Positions 1-7,791 of a stretch of 42,735 nt of DNA are shown piece after piece (within the stretch, counting starts at the first letter, position 1; each line of letters opens with the position of its first letter). The notes under the pieces were generated by a model, which saw only the letters and a list, made by a program, of their open reading frames with translations, did not search any database and was not told where the DNA came from. Both the position numbers and the translations under genes were made by a program. The stretch is from Tissierellia bacterium (lineage in GTDB: Bacteria; Bacillota; Clostridia; Tissierellales; Peptoniphilaceae): contig JAUNVF010000020.1 in assembly GCA_030537815.1 (NCBI GenBank), positions 1 to 42,735 on the forward strand. Direction: 5' to 3'.

Positions 1-52
1 CATCGCCTTGCCAAGGCGAGGGTCGCGAGTTCGAATCTCGTCTTCCGCTCCA
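1..52 (+). tRNA. tRNA-Gly (GCC), 5' part outside the window
   Basis: The 3' portion of a tRNA gene is visible. The anticodon stem TCGCC/GGCGA (3-7/15-19) encloses the loop TTGCCAA with anticodon GCC at 10-12. The T-arm has loop TTCGAAT, and the 3' acceptor strand CTTCCGC is followed by discriminator T and an encoded CCA (50-52). The acceptor sequence and GCC anticodon fit tRNA-Gly. The D-arm and 5' acceptor strand lie before base 1. Confidence 0.93.
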
Positions 53-54
53 TT

Positions 55-80
55 AACTCAGAGAAATCTGAGTTTTCTTT
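55..80 (+). terminator. hairpin with T tract after tRNA-Gly
   Basis: AACTCAGA (55-62), a GAAA loop and TCTGAGTT (67-74) form an 8-bp stem followed by a T-rich run. It sits between two tRNA genes. It could end the upstream tRNA transcript or be a processing hairpin, since the next tRNA starts only 7 bases later. Confidence 0.6.
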
Positions 81-86
81 TAATAT

Positions 87-163
87 GTGCCACTAGCTTA
101 GCTGGATAAAGCATTCGGCTACGAACCGAAAGACCGGGAGTTCGAATCTCTCGTGGCACGCCA
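87..163 (+). tRNA. tRNA-Arg (ACG)
   Basis: This is a complete cloverleaf. Acceptor strand GTGCCAC (87-93) pairs with GTGGCAC, followed by discriminator G and encoded CCA (161-163). The anticodon stem TTCGG/CCGAA encloses loop CTACGAA with anticodon ACG at 121-123. The T-loop is TTCGAAT. An ACG anticodon is normally deaminated to ICG and reads CGU, CGC and CGA arginine codons. Confidence 0.96.
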
Positions 164-195
164 AAGACCGTCTGTAATTAAGACGGTCTTTTTTA
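163..195 (+). terminator. rho-independent terminator of the tRNA unit
   Basis: AAAGACCGTCT (163-173) pairs with AGACGGTCTTT (181-191) across a 7-base loop, followed by further T residues. It lies immediately after the CCA of tRNA-Arg. Confidence 0.88.
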
Positions 196-206
196 TTTTA
201 ATTTAG

Positions 207-235
207 TAGACAATATAAATATTATAGAGTAAAAT
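207..235 (+). promoter_or_regulatory. sigma-A type promoter of the methyltransferase gene
   Basis: TAGACA (207-212) and TAAAAT (230-235) are separated by 17 bases, each differing from the consensus by one base. The predicted start, near 242, lies just ahead of the Fur-box-like element. Confidence 0.6.
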
Positions 236-247
236 TTAATTGAGAGT

Positions 248-266
248 GAAAATGATAACCATTATA
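248..266 (+). promoter_or_regulatory. Fur-box-like operator
   Basis: The 19 bases at 248-266 match the classical Fur consensus (GATAATGATAATCATTATC) at 16 of 19 positions by eye. The element lies between the predicted transcription start and the ribosome binding site at 278-286, a position suited to repression. The match is by eye; a PerR or Zur relative could also use such a site. Confidence 0.5.
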
Positions 267-289
267 TCATTATTCACGGGAGGTGGAAA

Positions 290-1126
290 ATGAGTGATAA
301 CAAGATAATCAAGTTAAAAGACGTCGAAGAAACTTTGATGATACCTTTATATGCTAGAAAACTGTCCACAGAATTATTTCCATTTTTATATGAAGACAAA
401 TATTCTACTGAATTAGTAGATAAGATCGACTATGATTTTTCTAAATTAGAGTCTAAGTCCGGTAGTTTTATGCAGAAATTTGGAGCATTACAGGTCGCTA
501 TGAGACAGATGGGAACGCAGTTTGAAGTTTTAGATTATCTTGAGAAAAATCCCAAGGCATCAGTTGTAAGCCTGGGATGTGGATTGGATCATATAGCTGA
601 AAGCTGTGATAATGGACTTTGTAAGATATATAATATCGATTTTGAGGATGTAATTTTCTTGAGAAGTAAGTTATTTTCTTCAAATGAAAGGATTAAAAAT
701 ATAGACGCTGATTTAAATGATATGTCTTGGTTTGACCTGATAGATAAGGATAATGGTGTCGTAATGTATGCGACGGGAGTTTTTTATTATTTTAAGGAAG
801 AGGAGATAAGAAAATTATTTACATCTATGGAGAATAGATTTAAGGGCTCTGTATTAGTTTTTGATACGGCGGGGGAAAAAGCTGTAAAAATGATGAATAA
901 GACATGGATAAAACAGGCAGGTATAGATGAGATGGTCTCTTTCTTTTATGTTGATGATGCTGATGATTTAAGAAAGTGGTTGAAAGATACTGAAATAAGC
1001 AGTAGGGGATATATGTTGGGATACAATGACTTAAAAGACGATAGAATCAGCCCCATATTAAGATTTATGTCTAAATTCTGCGATAAATTCTTTAAGATGA
1101 AGATTATTAAATTATATTTTAAATAA
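290..1126 (+). CDS. class I SAM-dependent methyltransferase, LCM/TcmP-like
   Basis: This 278-residue soluble protein resembles the leucine carboxyl methyltransferase/TcmP family of O-methyltransferases, which move a methyl group from S-adenosylmethionine to carboxyl or hydroxyl groups. The SAM-binding glycine motif is visible as GCGLD (residues 96-100), with an acidic strand-2 motif NIDFED (115-120). The ATG follows GGGAGGTGG at a normal distance. The gene is monocistronic, between a tRNA terminator and a convergent terminator. A Fur-box-like element in its leader suggests control by iron or another metal, so the substrate may be a metallophore or a tetrapyrrole-related compound. That link is inference, and the substrate cannot be read from the sequence. 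Confidence 0.75.
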   Translation: MSDNKIIKLKDVEETLMIPLYARKLSTELFPFLYEDKYSTELVDKIDYDFSKLESKSGSFMQKFGALQVAMRQMGTQFEVLDYLEKNPKASVVSLGCGLDHIAESCDNGLCKIYNIDFEDVIFLRSKLFSSNERIKNIDADLNDMSWFDLIDKDNGVVMYATGVFYYFKEEEIRKLFTSMENRFKGSVLVFDTAGEKAVKMMNKTWIKQAGIDEMVSFFYVDDADDLRKWLKDTEISSRGYMLGYNDLKDDRISPILRFMSKFCDKFFKMKIIKLYFK

Positions 1127-1130
1127 AATT

Positions 1131-1162
1131 ATAAGCCCAAATACTAATGTATCTGGGCTTAT
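1131..1162. terminator. bidirectional terminator
   Basis: ATAAGCCCA and TGGGCTTAT form the base of a hairpin, extended by ATAC/GTAT after one mismatch. T-rich flanks lie on the plus side and A-rich flanks on the other. It separates the convergent methyltransferase and antiporter genes. Confidence 0.8.
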
Positions 1163-1163
1163 T

Positions 1164-2345
1164 TTAGTTTAAATTCTCCGGAAGAATTTCTCCGGCTTTA
1201 GCTAATGTCAGTTTTGTAATTACTGGTCCCAGCAATTCATAGACTACTGTAGCCGACAGTATTATCGCCCTTATCTGAGAACCATGGGGTGCAGGGAGCA
1301 AATGTTCGGCTATTAATGAAAGTCCTATTGCTACTCCAGCTTGAGGTAGAAGGGTGAATCCAAGATATTTGGATACTGTCTTATCTGTCTTAGTTATATT
1401 GCAGCCAATTCTCGCACCTATAACTTTACCTGTCGATCTTGAGAGCATATAAATGATGGCTAAAACGCCAACTGTCGTAAATACTTTAAGGTCGAGATCT
1501 GCTCCTGATAATGTAAAGAACACGATAAATATCGGCGTGCTCATTCCGTCAAGAGCTGTCCTAGCTTGATTTCTATTTGGTGATAGATTACATAATGCAA
1601 GACCAAAGCTCATCATCAATAATAATGAGGATAGGGATAATTTTATAGCTAGATGAGTTAGAATTAAAATAACTGCAAGTATAAATGATGTCAATTGACC
1701 CTGATTTTTAAATCTTTTTATTATCGGAACGAGAATAATGCCACTTACTGCGCCTATTAAAATTGCTCCAATTATTTTGCCTACGGGTATTATTATCATA
1801 TGGAAAAAGGACATAGATGCTCCTGTCAATATAGTTGCTGCAATGGTGGAAGCAATTCCAAATATCATGATACAAAATGCATCGTCTAATGCTACTATTG
1901 GAATAAGGGTATCGACTAAAGGCCCCTTCGCCTTATATTGTTTTATTACCATCAAGGTCGCAGCCGGTGCAGTAGCCGAGCTTATCGCCCCAAGTACCAA
2001 TGCAAAAGGCAAGCTCTGTCCTATTAGTTTGGTAACAGAAAAGACGACTACAAATGCAGTAAATGCTTCAAAAAAAGTTATAATAAATACTTTGCTTCCT
2101 AATGATTTTAAATTCTGATAATTCATTTCTGCACCTATATTATAGGCTATAAAGGAGAGAGCGACTTGTGAGAGAATCTCGAAATCAGTTACAATGCCCT
2201 TGGGAACAAGTTTTAAAACTGATGGGCCAATTATCAATCCAGCTAGTAGATAACCAGTAACATCGGGTAATTTGAATTTGCCGATTATCGCTGCAGTTGC
2301 CATGGCCGCTATTATGATTATCCCAAGATAATATAAACTCTCCAT
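1164..2345 (-). CDS. cation:proton antiporter, CPA2 (KefB/NapA-like) family
   Basis: This 393-residue integral membrane protein is built of about a dozen hydrophobic segments. It has the CPA2 pattern: an early GYLLAGLIIGPS motif in helix 2, helix-breaking glycine/proline segments, and a central acidic pair in VALDDAFCI expected to bind the ion. Such proteins exchange Na+ or K+ for protons across the plasma membrane. There is no C-terminal RCK/TrkA nucleotide-binding domain, which many Kef-type relatives carry. The start codon overlaps the stop of the upstream PII-like gene by one base (TAATG), so the two should be translationally coupled. The PII-like protein may supply the missing regulatory input. 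Confidence 0.88.
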   Translation of the reverse strand: MESLYYLGIIIIAAMATAAIIGKFKLPDVTGYLLAGLIIGPSVLKLVPKGIVTDFEILSQVALSFIAYNIGAEMNYQNLKSLGSKVFIITFFEAFTAFVVVFSVTKLIGQSLPFALVLGAISSATAPAATLMVIKQYKAKGPLVDTLIPIVALDDAFCIMIFGIASTIAATILTGASMSFFHMIIIPVGKIIGAILIGAVSGIILVPIIKRFKNQGQLTSFILAVILILTHLAIKLSLSSLLLMMSFGLALCNLSPNRNQARTALDGMSTPIFIVFFTLSGADLDLKVFTTVGVLAIIYMLSRSTGKVIGARIGCNITKTDKTVSKYLGFTLLPQAGVAIGLSLIAEHLLPAPHGSQIRAIILSATVVYELLGPVITKLTLAKAGEILPENLN

Positions 2346-2680
2346 TAGGCATCATACCCCCTAATGCCTTCAAATGAACTTACCGGTATAGTAAACATAA
2401 TACCTACATCTTCTCTATCTAAGTCGCCTATGACCGTTCTAACGCATCTCTTTGCTGATTCCGCCTTATCCTCCGGCAAAATCATGAGTATCGTCTTATT
2501 GAATGGTCTAAATTTATTTAAGGCTCCTCTAAAATTACCTACCATAGTATCGTGGTTAAATATACTAGCCATTCCCAGGCTCTCAAATATAGTACCACTA
2601 TGGATGTCATTTTTGTGAAATTCTTCAATCAAATTTTCAAATAACTCTGTCTTGTTTATAACAATAAATAAAGCTATCAT
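2345..2680 (-). CDS. PII-superfamily-like regulatory protein
   Basis: This small soluble protein has 111 residues, close to the usual PII length. Its C-terminal segment GIMFTIPVSSFEGIRG resembles the final strand of GlnB/GlnK proteins (G-K-I-F-V-x-P-V-x-x-x-x-x-I-R-T-G). The classical uridylylated tyrosine T-loop is not recognisable. The ATG at 2680 follows AGGAGGTG (2686-2693) at a proper distance. An upstream in-frame start 19 codons earlier would place that ribosome binding site inside the gene, so I reject it. The gene is directly coupled to the antiporter. PII proteins often bind a membrane transporter and gate it in response to nucleotides, so antiporter control is the simplest idea, but it is inferred. 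Confidence 0.68.
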   Translation of the reverse strand: MIALFIVINKTELFENLIEEFHKNDIHSGTIFESLGMASIFNHDTMVGNFRGALNKFRPFNKTILMILPEDKAESAKRCVRTVIGDLDREDVGIMFTIPVSSFEGIRGYDA

Positions 2681-2931
2681 AATACACCTCCTATTTAATT
2701 CTACTCCTTTAAAAATAAAAATCAAGATATGATTCAATAAATTAGCTATATATATTAGAAAATAAACGACAGAGTAAAATAGATTTTGAATTGTAAAAAT
2801 ATATTTGACAGATTAAGATTTATGACAAAATTTCAAATGAATGTGTATAATGGGTATTTCAAAGCATTAAAAATATTTTACTATTAAATAAATAGTGATG
2901 ATTTTAATGTATTTTAAGAAAAAATCATAAT
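2681..2931. other. intergenic region between PII-like gene and tmRNA
   Basis: This roughly 250-base AT-rich stretch must hold the promoter of the PII-like/antiporter operon, but no clear minus-strand promoter stands out. A TTGATT-N16-TAGAAT candidate would start transcription very close to the ribosome binding site. A good plus-strand promoter-like pair is present and listed separately. I see no convincing gene. Confidence 0.5.
2822..2851 (+). promoter_or_regulatory. orphan promoter-like element pointing into tmRNA
   Basis: ATGACA (2822-2827) and a perfect TATAAT (2846-2851) are separated by 18 bases. Transcription from it would run to the right, antisense to the 3' end of tmRNA, with no gene of its own downstream. 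In AT-rich DNA such a match can occur by chance. Confidence 0.35.
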
Positions 2932-2953
2932 AAAAAAACCCCTTAAAAGAGGT
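2932..2953 (-). terminator. terminator of tmRNA
   Basis: Read on the minus strand, ACCTC, a short loop and GGGGT form a 5-bp stem followed by seven T residues, starting right after the tmRNA CCA. Confidence 0.75.
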
Positions 2954-2955
2954 AT

Positions 2956-3312
2956 TGGTGGAGGCGGTGGGTGTCGAACCCACGTCCGAAAATAAATCAC
3001 AGGGAGCTTCTCCGAGTGCATTCAGTCTTTTGTAATTCCCGTCAATAAACTCCGACTGAAAGGATTTTATTTCAGGTAGCTTCATAAATTCCGTCTATGA
3101 CTCAAAGCTTTGTCATATGCGGTTCCCCGCTAAATTTGAGACCGGTTAAAGGCTGCGGGATACCTTTAACAGATCATTAAGCTGCTATTAGGCAGCTAGT
3201 GCAAAATTATTATTATCTGCGTTTAAAATTTAGTTGCCACTTTTTACGCTGCTTGGCGACAGCGACTCGCTACTCCGGGCTCCTTATCCCCGTCGAAACC
3301 AAGCTCGCCCCC
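2956..3312 (-). ncRNA. ssrA: transfer-messenger RNA (tmRNA)
   Basis: This 357-nt gene is read on the minus strand. The 5' end GGGGGCG (3312-3306) pairs with CGCCTCC before discriminator A and an encoded CCA (2958-2956), forming the tRNA-like acceptor. The T-arm motif GGGTTCGACACCC is present, as is the 5' segment GCTTGGTTTCGACGGGG. The tag reading frame runs from the resume codon GCA (3220-3218) to TAA (3190-3188), followed by TAG. It encodes ADNNNFALAA, whose final ALAA is the usual protease-targeting end. The RNA rescues stalled ribosomes together with SmpB. It has its own promoter and terminator. Confidence 0.97.
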
Positions 3313-3320
3313 GTACTCAT

Positions 3321-3349
3321 ATTATAACTAAAAATGTGTATTTAGTCAA
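3321..3349 (-). promoter_or_regulatory. sigma-A promoter of ssrA
   Basis: On the minus strand TTGACT (3349-3344) and a perfect TATAAT (3326-3321) are separated by 17 bases. The -10 box ends eight bases before the mature tmRNA 5' end, so little or no 5' trimming is needed. Confidence 0.85.
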
Positions 3350-3459
3350 TTATCCGTGATATTTTAAAGAAATAAAATAATATAGCTTTTACAATTGGAG
3401 ATAAAATATAATAAAAATTTATTTATCTATTATACCATTGGAATAAGTAAATCTTTTTC

Positions 3460-3483
3460 GTTGAATATGCTATAATTGGGTAT
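3460..3483 (+). promoter_or_regulatory. sigma-B-like promoter upstream of the glycogen operon
   Basis: GTTGAA (3460-3465), 12 bases and GGGTAT (3478-3483) match the general-stress sigma-B pattern GTTTAA-N12-14-GGGTAT at 11 of 12 positions. A sigma-A style TATAAT (3471-3476) lies inside the spacer, so this region may carry overlapping promoters. It implies a leader of about 100 bases before glgB. Confidence 0.45.
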
Positions 3484-3503
3484 ATATACTATAAATTAAA
3501 TGC

Positions 3504-3517
3504 TGGTATACTAGTAT
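3504..3517 (+). promoter_or_regulatory. extended -10 box overlapping a palindrome
   Basis: TGGTATACT (3504-3512) is a good extended -10 element without a clear -35 box. It overlaps the perfect 10-bp palindrome ATACTAGTAT (3508-3517), a possible operator. This would be a second, closer promoter for the glycogen operon. Nothing else is recognisable between 3350 and 3580. Confidence 0.35.
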
Positions 3518-3593
3518 TGAGATTGTATTTTAGTAATGCCAGATTAAGGCTGAAATAATTCCATTTAATTGAAAATTATTAGGGAGGCTGATT

Positions 3594-5498
3594 ATGACAA
3601 GAGGGGATTTGAGATTTGAGTATTCAGAAGATTTATCTTTATATGCCCATTTATACCATGAGGGGACTAATGATAAATCTTATGAATTTTTAGGAGCTCA
3701 TTTTATTGAAAAAGAAGAGGATGAGGGTAAGGTGAGATTTTGTGTTTGGGCGCCAAATGCAAAATATGTCAATTTGATTGGTGACTTTAACGATTGGCAT
3801 GAATTTAATTTACCGATGAAGAGGATATCTGAAAGTGGGATATGGGAGATAACGGTTTCCGGAGTTAAAGTTTTTGATGCCTATAAGTATAGGATTGTAA
3901 CTCCCAATGACGATATCCGATATAAGGCGGATCCTTATGCTTTTCATGCGGAGGAGCGACCGAAATCAGCTTCTAAAATATATGATATAAAGGGTTATGA
4001 GTGGAATGATGATAAGTGGATGAAGAGAAGAAAGAAGACTGATATCTACAATTCACCTATCTCAATTTACGAGGTAAATTTATCGTCTTGGAAAAAGCAT
4101 TTAAATAATGCGAATTACTCTTATCTGGAACTCGCTGAGAATCTCGTTAAATATGTAAAGAGTATGAATTATACTCATGTTGAATTTATGCCATTAACGG
4201 AATATCCTTATGATGGATCTTGGGGATATCAGGCTCTTGGATATTTTGCACCAACTTCGAGATTTGGTACTCCAAAAGATTTTATGTTCTTAGTAGATCA
4301 ATTGCATCAAAATGGAATAGGAGTAATCCTAGACTGGGTTCCCGTTCACTTCTGTAAAGATGATCATGGTCTTGCTAAATTCGATGGTACTTTCTGTTAT
4401 GAGAGTGTTGATTTTTCAAAGGCATACAATGCAGCATGGGATACTTTGAATTTTGACTTCTCTAAAAATGAAGTAGTTAATTTCTTGATTTCTTCTGCTC
4501 TATTTTGGCATGAATACTATCATATAGACGGAATAAGAGTCGATGCTGTGGCTTATATGATTTATACGGATTTCACTAATCCGAGTTTAAAAAATCCCGA
4601 TGGGACAAATATAGATAAAGATTCAATTGAATTTATAAAAAAACTTAATAAAACCGTATATAAATATCATCCTAATACGATGATGATTGCGGAAGAGTCT
4701 ACGGCTTATCCGGGAATTACAGCTCCTGTACATGAAGGTGGACTTGGCTTTAGCTTTAAGTGGAATATGGGATGGATGAATGATATTATAAAATACATGA
4801 ATATGGATCCTGTTTTCAGAAAGGACCATCACAATGCACTAACATTTACAATGACATATGCTTTTTCAGAGAATTATATCCTTCCCTTTAGTCATGATGA
4901 AGTGGTCCACGCTAAAGGCTCAATGCTAAACAAGATGTTTGGAGATTATAATAATAGATTTAAACAATTAAGACTCCTATACTCTTATATGTTTTCACAT
5001 CCTGGTAAAAAACTCATGTTTATGGGTGATGAATTTGCTCAATATGATGAGTGGAATGAATGGGGCGAATTGAATTGGGAACTTTTGGATTTCGAATCTC
5101 ATGGCAAGATGCAATCATATGTTAAAGAAATAAATAGATTATACAAAAAAGAAAAGGCTTTAAATGAAATAGACGATAGTTTTGATGGTTTTGAATGGAT
5201 TGAGCATACGAATAAAGAGGAATCTATTATAGCATATGAGAGAATAGATAAAAAAGGAAATAAGGTAATCTGTATATTTAATTTTACACCTGTCGAGAGA
5301 TTGAAATATCCGATAGGAGTTGATAAGAGCGGAAACTACAGCATAATACTAAATTCAGATCATAATAGATATGGCGGAGATACAAAGAGAAATAAATATT
5401 TCAGATCTATTGATGAACCCATTCATGGAAGAGATTACAGAATCAATGTAGATATTCCTTCTTATGGGGGATTATGGATAAAGAGGAAGATTAGGTAG
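3594..5498 (+). CDS. glgB: 1,4-alpha-glucan branching enzyme
   Basis: GlgB cuts an alpha-1,4 glucan chain and re-attaches it through an alpha-1,6 bond, creating glycogen branches. The 634 residues contain an N-terminal CBM48/E-set domain (about 30-120) with the typical VWAPNA and GDFNDW motifs. A GH13 barrel follows, with nucleophile D317 (in GIRVDAVAY), acid/base E367 (in AEEST) and the HD pair at 434-435 (in SHDEVVH). A C-terminal beta domain closes the protein. The length is usual for the family. The ATG follows GGGAGG by six bases. It is the first gene of the glycogen operon, and the promoters lie in the 280 bases upstream. Confidence 0.96.
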   Translation: MTRGDLRFEYSEDLSLYAHLYHEGTNDKSYEFLGAHFIEKEEDEGKVRFCVWAPNAKYVNLIGDFNDWHEFNLPMKRISESGIWEITVSGVKVFDAYKYRIVTPNDDIRYKADPYAFHAEERPKSASKIYDIKGYEWNDDKWMKRRKKTDIYNSPISIYEVNLSSWKKHLNNANYSYLELAENLVKYVKSMNYTHVEFMPLTEYPYDGSWGYQALGYFAPTSRFGTPKDFMFLVDQLHQNGIGVILDWVPVHFCKDDHGLAKFDGTFCYESVDFSKAYNAAWDTLNFDFSKNEVVNFLISSALFWHEYYHIDGIRVDAVAYMIYTDFTNPSLKNPDGTNIDKDSIEFIKKLNKTVYKYHPNTMMIAEESTAYPGITAPVHEGGLGFSFKWNMGWMNDIIKYMNMDPVFRKDHHNALTFTMTYAFSENYILPFSHDEVVHAKGSMLNKMFGDYNNRFKQLRLLYSYMFSHPGKKLMFMGDEFAQYDEWNEWGELNWELLDFESHGKMQSYVKEINRLYKKEKALNEIDDSFDGFEWIEHTNKEESIIAYERIDKKGNKVICIFNFTPVERLKYPIGVDKSGNYSIILNSDHNRYGGDTKRNKYFRSIDEPIHGRDYRINVDIPSYGGLWIKRKIR

Positions 5499-5514
5499 TT
5501 AGGAGGTTGGTTTA

Positions 5515-6654
5515 ATGAGAAATAGAAATAAGATAGCCGCTATGCTCCTAGCAGGCGGTCAGGGTTCAAGACTTAAAGCGATGACAAAAGATGTCGCTAA
5601 GCCTGCAGTACCCTTTGGGGGTAAGTATAGGATAATAGATTTTGCCCTTAGCAATTCTACTAATTCGGATATAAGGGATATCGGAATACTTACCCAGTAT
5701 AAGCCATTTCTTTTAAATGAACATATTGGGATTGGTTCGAGTTGGGATTATAATAGAAATTATGGTGGATTAAGTATTTTATCGCCATATTCTACAGAAT
5801 CAGGCGGTAGATGGTATGAGGGAACGGCAAATGCTATCTACGAAAATATAGATTATTTAGATAGAATTGGCCCTGAATATGTACTAATACTTTCAGGAGA
5901 CCATATTTATAAGATGGACTATAATGAATTACTTAAATATCATAAGCAAAAAGGTGCAGATGTAACGATAGCAGTTATGGAAGTACCATGGGATGAAGCT
6001 TCGAGATTCGGTATAGTAAATGTCGACGAAGACGATAAGATTGTTGAATTTGACGAAAAACCAGAAAATCCTAAAAACAATATGGCATCCATGGGAATAT
6101 ATATGTTTAATTGGCCGACGCTCAGAGCTGCACTGATAAAAGATAATGCTATTGAAGATTCCAAGCATGATTTTGGAATGAATGTGCTACCGGACCTACT
6201 CAATAATAATAATCCGATGTATGTATGGAAATTTGACGGGTATTGGAAAGATGTCGGAACGGTTAGATCTTATTGGGAGGCTAATCTAGACCTTCTCGAT
6301 CCAAATAATACTCTCGATATATACGATAAGAACTGGAGAATTTATACTAGAAGTAGAAATCTTCCACCGCATTATATCTCGGAAAATGCTAAAGTTAAAT
6401 CTGCATTGGTTAATGAAGCTTGCGAGATATATGGAAATGTCACGAATTCTGTATTATTTTCCGGCGTAATAATAGAAGAGGGTGCAAGTGTGTACAATTC
6501 CGTACTCCTTCCCAATTCTGTAGTTAAGAAAAATGCAATCGTCTACAATTCTGTTGTCTTAGACGGTATAATAATAGAAGAAGATGAGTCGATAGGCAAG
6601 GAAGATGACGATAAGGTCTACTTGATATCAGATGAAGGAATAAATATAGAATAG
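5515..6654 (+). CDS. glgC: glucose-1-phosphate adenylyltransferase, catalytic subunit
   Basis: This enzyme makes ADP-glucose from ATP and glucose-1-phosphate, the committed step of bacterial glycogen synthesis. The 379 residues begin with the nucleotide-binding loop [10 protein letters not shown] and the conserved [19 protein letters not shown] segment. [20 protein letters not shown] and YWKDVGT then follow in order. A left-handed beta-helix of hexapeptide repeats (about 290-375) forms the C-terminus. AGGAGG precedes the ATG. glgD follows after nine bases. In Firmicutes GlgC usually works with GlgD as a mixed tetramer. Confidence 0.96.
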   Translation: MRNRNKIAAMLLAGGQGSRLKAMTKDVAKPAVPFGGKYRIIDFALSNSTNSDIRDIGILTQYKPFLLNEHIGIGSSWDYNRNYGGLSILSPYSTESGGRWYEGTANAIYENIDYLDRIGPEYVLILSGDHIYKMDYNELLKYHKQKGADVTIAVMEVPWDEASRFGIVNVDEDDKIVEFDEKPENPKNNMASMGIYMFNWPTLRAALIKDNAIEDSKHDFGMNVLPDLLNNNNPMYVWKFDGYWKDVGTVRSYWEANLDLLDPNNTLDIYDKNWRIYTRSRNLPPHYISENAKVKSALVNEACEIYGNVTNSVLFSGVIIEEGASVYNSVLLPNSVVKKNAIVYNSVVLDGIIIEEDESIGKEDDDKVYLISDEGINIE

Positions 6655-6663
6655 GAGGGCATT

Positions 6664-7791
6664 ATGGAAAAATGTATAGGTTTGATAAATAGCGGGGTCA
6701 ATAACGGAGCATTTAGCAGCCTTTGTGGTATTAGACCAGATTATATGTTGCCCTATGGAGGAAGATACAGAATAATAGATTTTGCTCTATCCAATATGAC
6801 AAATCACAATATATCAAATGTGGTGGTTTACGGTGGAAAGCATATAAGGTCAACTCTGGATCATTTGGGAAATGGTCAATCATGGGAGCTAAATAGAAGG
6901 CGTAATGGACTAATGATATTTCCCCCGATTTTTGAGAGCGACCTAGTCGTTCCGACTGATATATCGATATATTTTAATTCACTTAGATTTTACGAGCATT
7001 CTCCATTAAATACTGTATTTATGGATAATCCGATGACGATTATAAAGATGGATATGGACGAGGCATATGATAAATTCATAGAAGAGGATTTAGATGTCTT
7101 AATATTTTATAAGAGGCAAAAAGATACTGAGGGTAAGTATTTGAATGCGAGCAAGGTAATACTTGATGATGCTGGTGAACTCGTAAATATAGGTACAAAT
7201 CTGGGTACGGAAGATGAATTCAATCTGTTTTTGGGGAAAACTATAATTAAGAAAGATGTCTTTATAGATTTGGTCAAGGACTCGGTTGAGAAATCAAATG
7301 CCCATACGATGAGAAAAGCTATAATGAATAATAAAGAACATCTAAAAATTGGAACTTATCATGTAGACGGACATGTGGAAGTGATAAGAGATTTGAGATC
7401 TTATTATGAAGCAAATATGAATCTATTGGTTCCCGATATATACCATGAGATGTTTTTTGGAAGAAATAATATATATACCAAGTCAAAAGACGAGCCTTCA
7501 ACAATATACAAGGACTCCAGCAAGGTGAGCAATTCTCTTCTTGCAAATGGATGTATAATCGAAGGTCATGTTGAAAATTCAATTATATTTAGAGGAGTTA
7601 AGATTGGAAAAGACGCCATAGTCAAGAATTCAATCATAATTCAAAAATCGGTTATAGGTGCAGATTCTATAATCGTAAATGTAATTGTCGATAAATATGG
7701 AGTTGTGGAAGATGGAGTAACTCTAGTGGGTAATCCACTACAACCATATGTTATAGCTAAAGGTAAAACTATAGGAAAGGCAGAAGAATGA
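6664..7791 (+). CDS. glgD: GlgD, non-catalytic partner of ADP-glucose pyrophosphorylase
   Basis: This is a 375-residue paralogue of GlgC with the same fold: an N-terminal nucleotidyltransferase domain and a C-terminal beta-helix. It keeps [16 protein letters not shown] but has lost the nucleotide-binding loop; the GGxGxRL stretch reads as [16 protein letters not shown]-type substrate motifs are also absent. That pattern is typical of GlgD, which is inactive alone but raises the activity of GlgC. AGGAGGG precedes the ATG. The last bases overlap the glgA start (ATGA), so the subunit is translationally coupled to glycogen synthase. Confidence 0.94.
   Translation: MEKCIGLINSGVNNGAFSSLCGIRPDYMLPYGGRYRIIDFALSNMTNHNISNVVVYGGKHIRSTLDHLGNGQSWELNRRRNGLMIFPPIFESDLVVPTDISIYFNSLRFYEHSPLNTVFMDNPMTIIKMDMDEAYDKFIEEDLDVLIFYKRQKDTEGKYLNASKVILDDAGELVNIGTNLGTEDEFNLFLGKTIIKKDVFIDLVKDSVEKSNAHTMRKAIMNNKEHLKIGTYHVDGHVEVIRDLRSYYEANMNLLVPDIYHEMFFGRNNIYTKSKDEPSTIYKDSSKVSNSLLANGCIIEGHVENSIIFRGVKIGKDAIVKNSIIIQKSVIGADSIIVNVIVDKYGVVEDGVTLVGNPLQPYVIAKGKTIGKAEE

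Noticed and set aside
1738-2118. 126-codon plus-strand open frame inside the antiporter gene
   Set aside because: It is the complement of hydrophobic helices of the antiporter and has no start signals.
2867-3085. 72-codon minus-strand open frame
   Set aside because: It lies inside and beyond the 3' part of tmRNA, has no ribosome binding site and no recognisable protein features.
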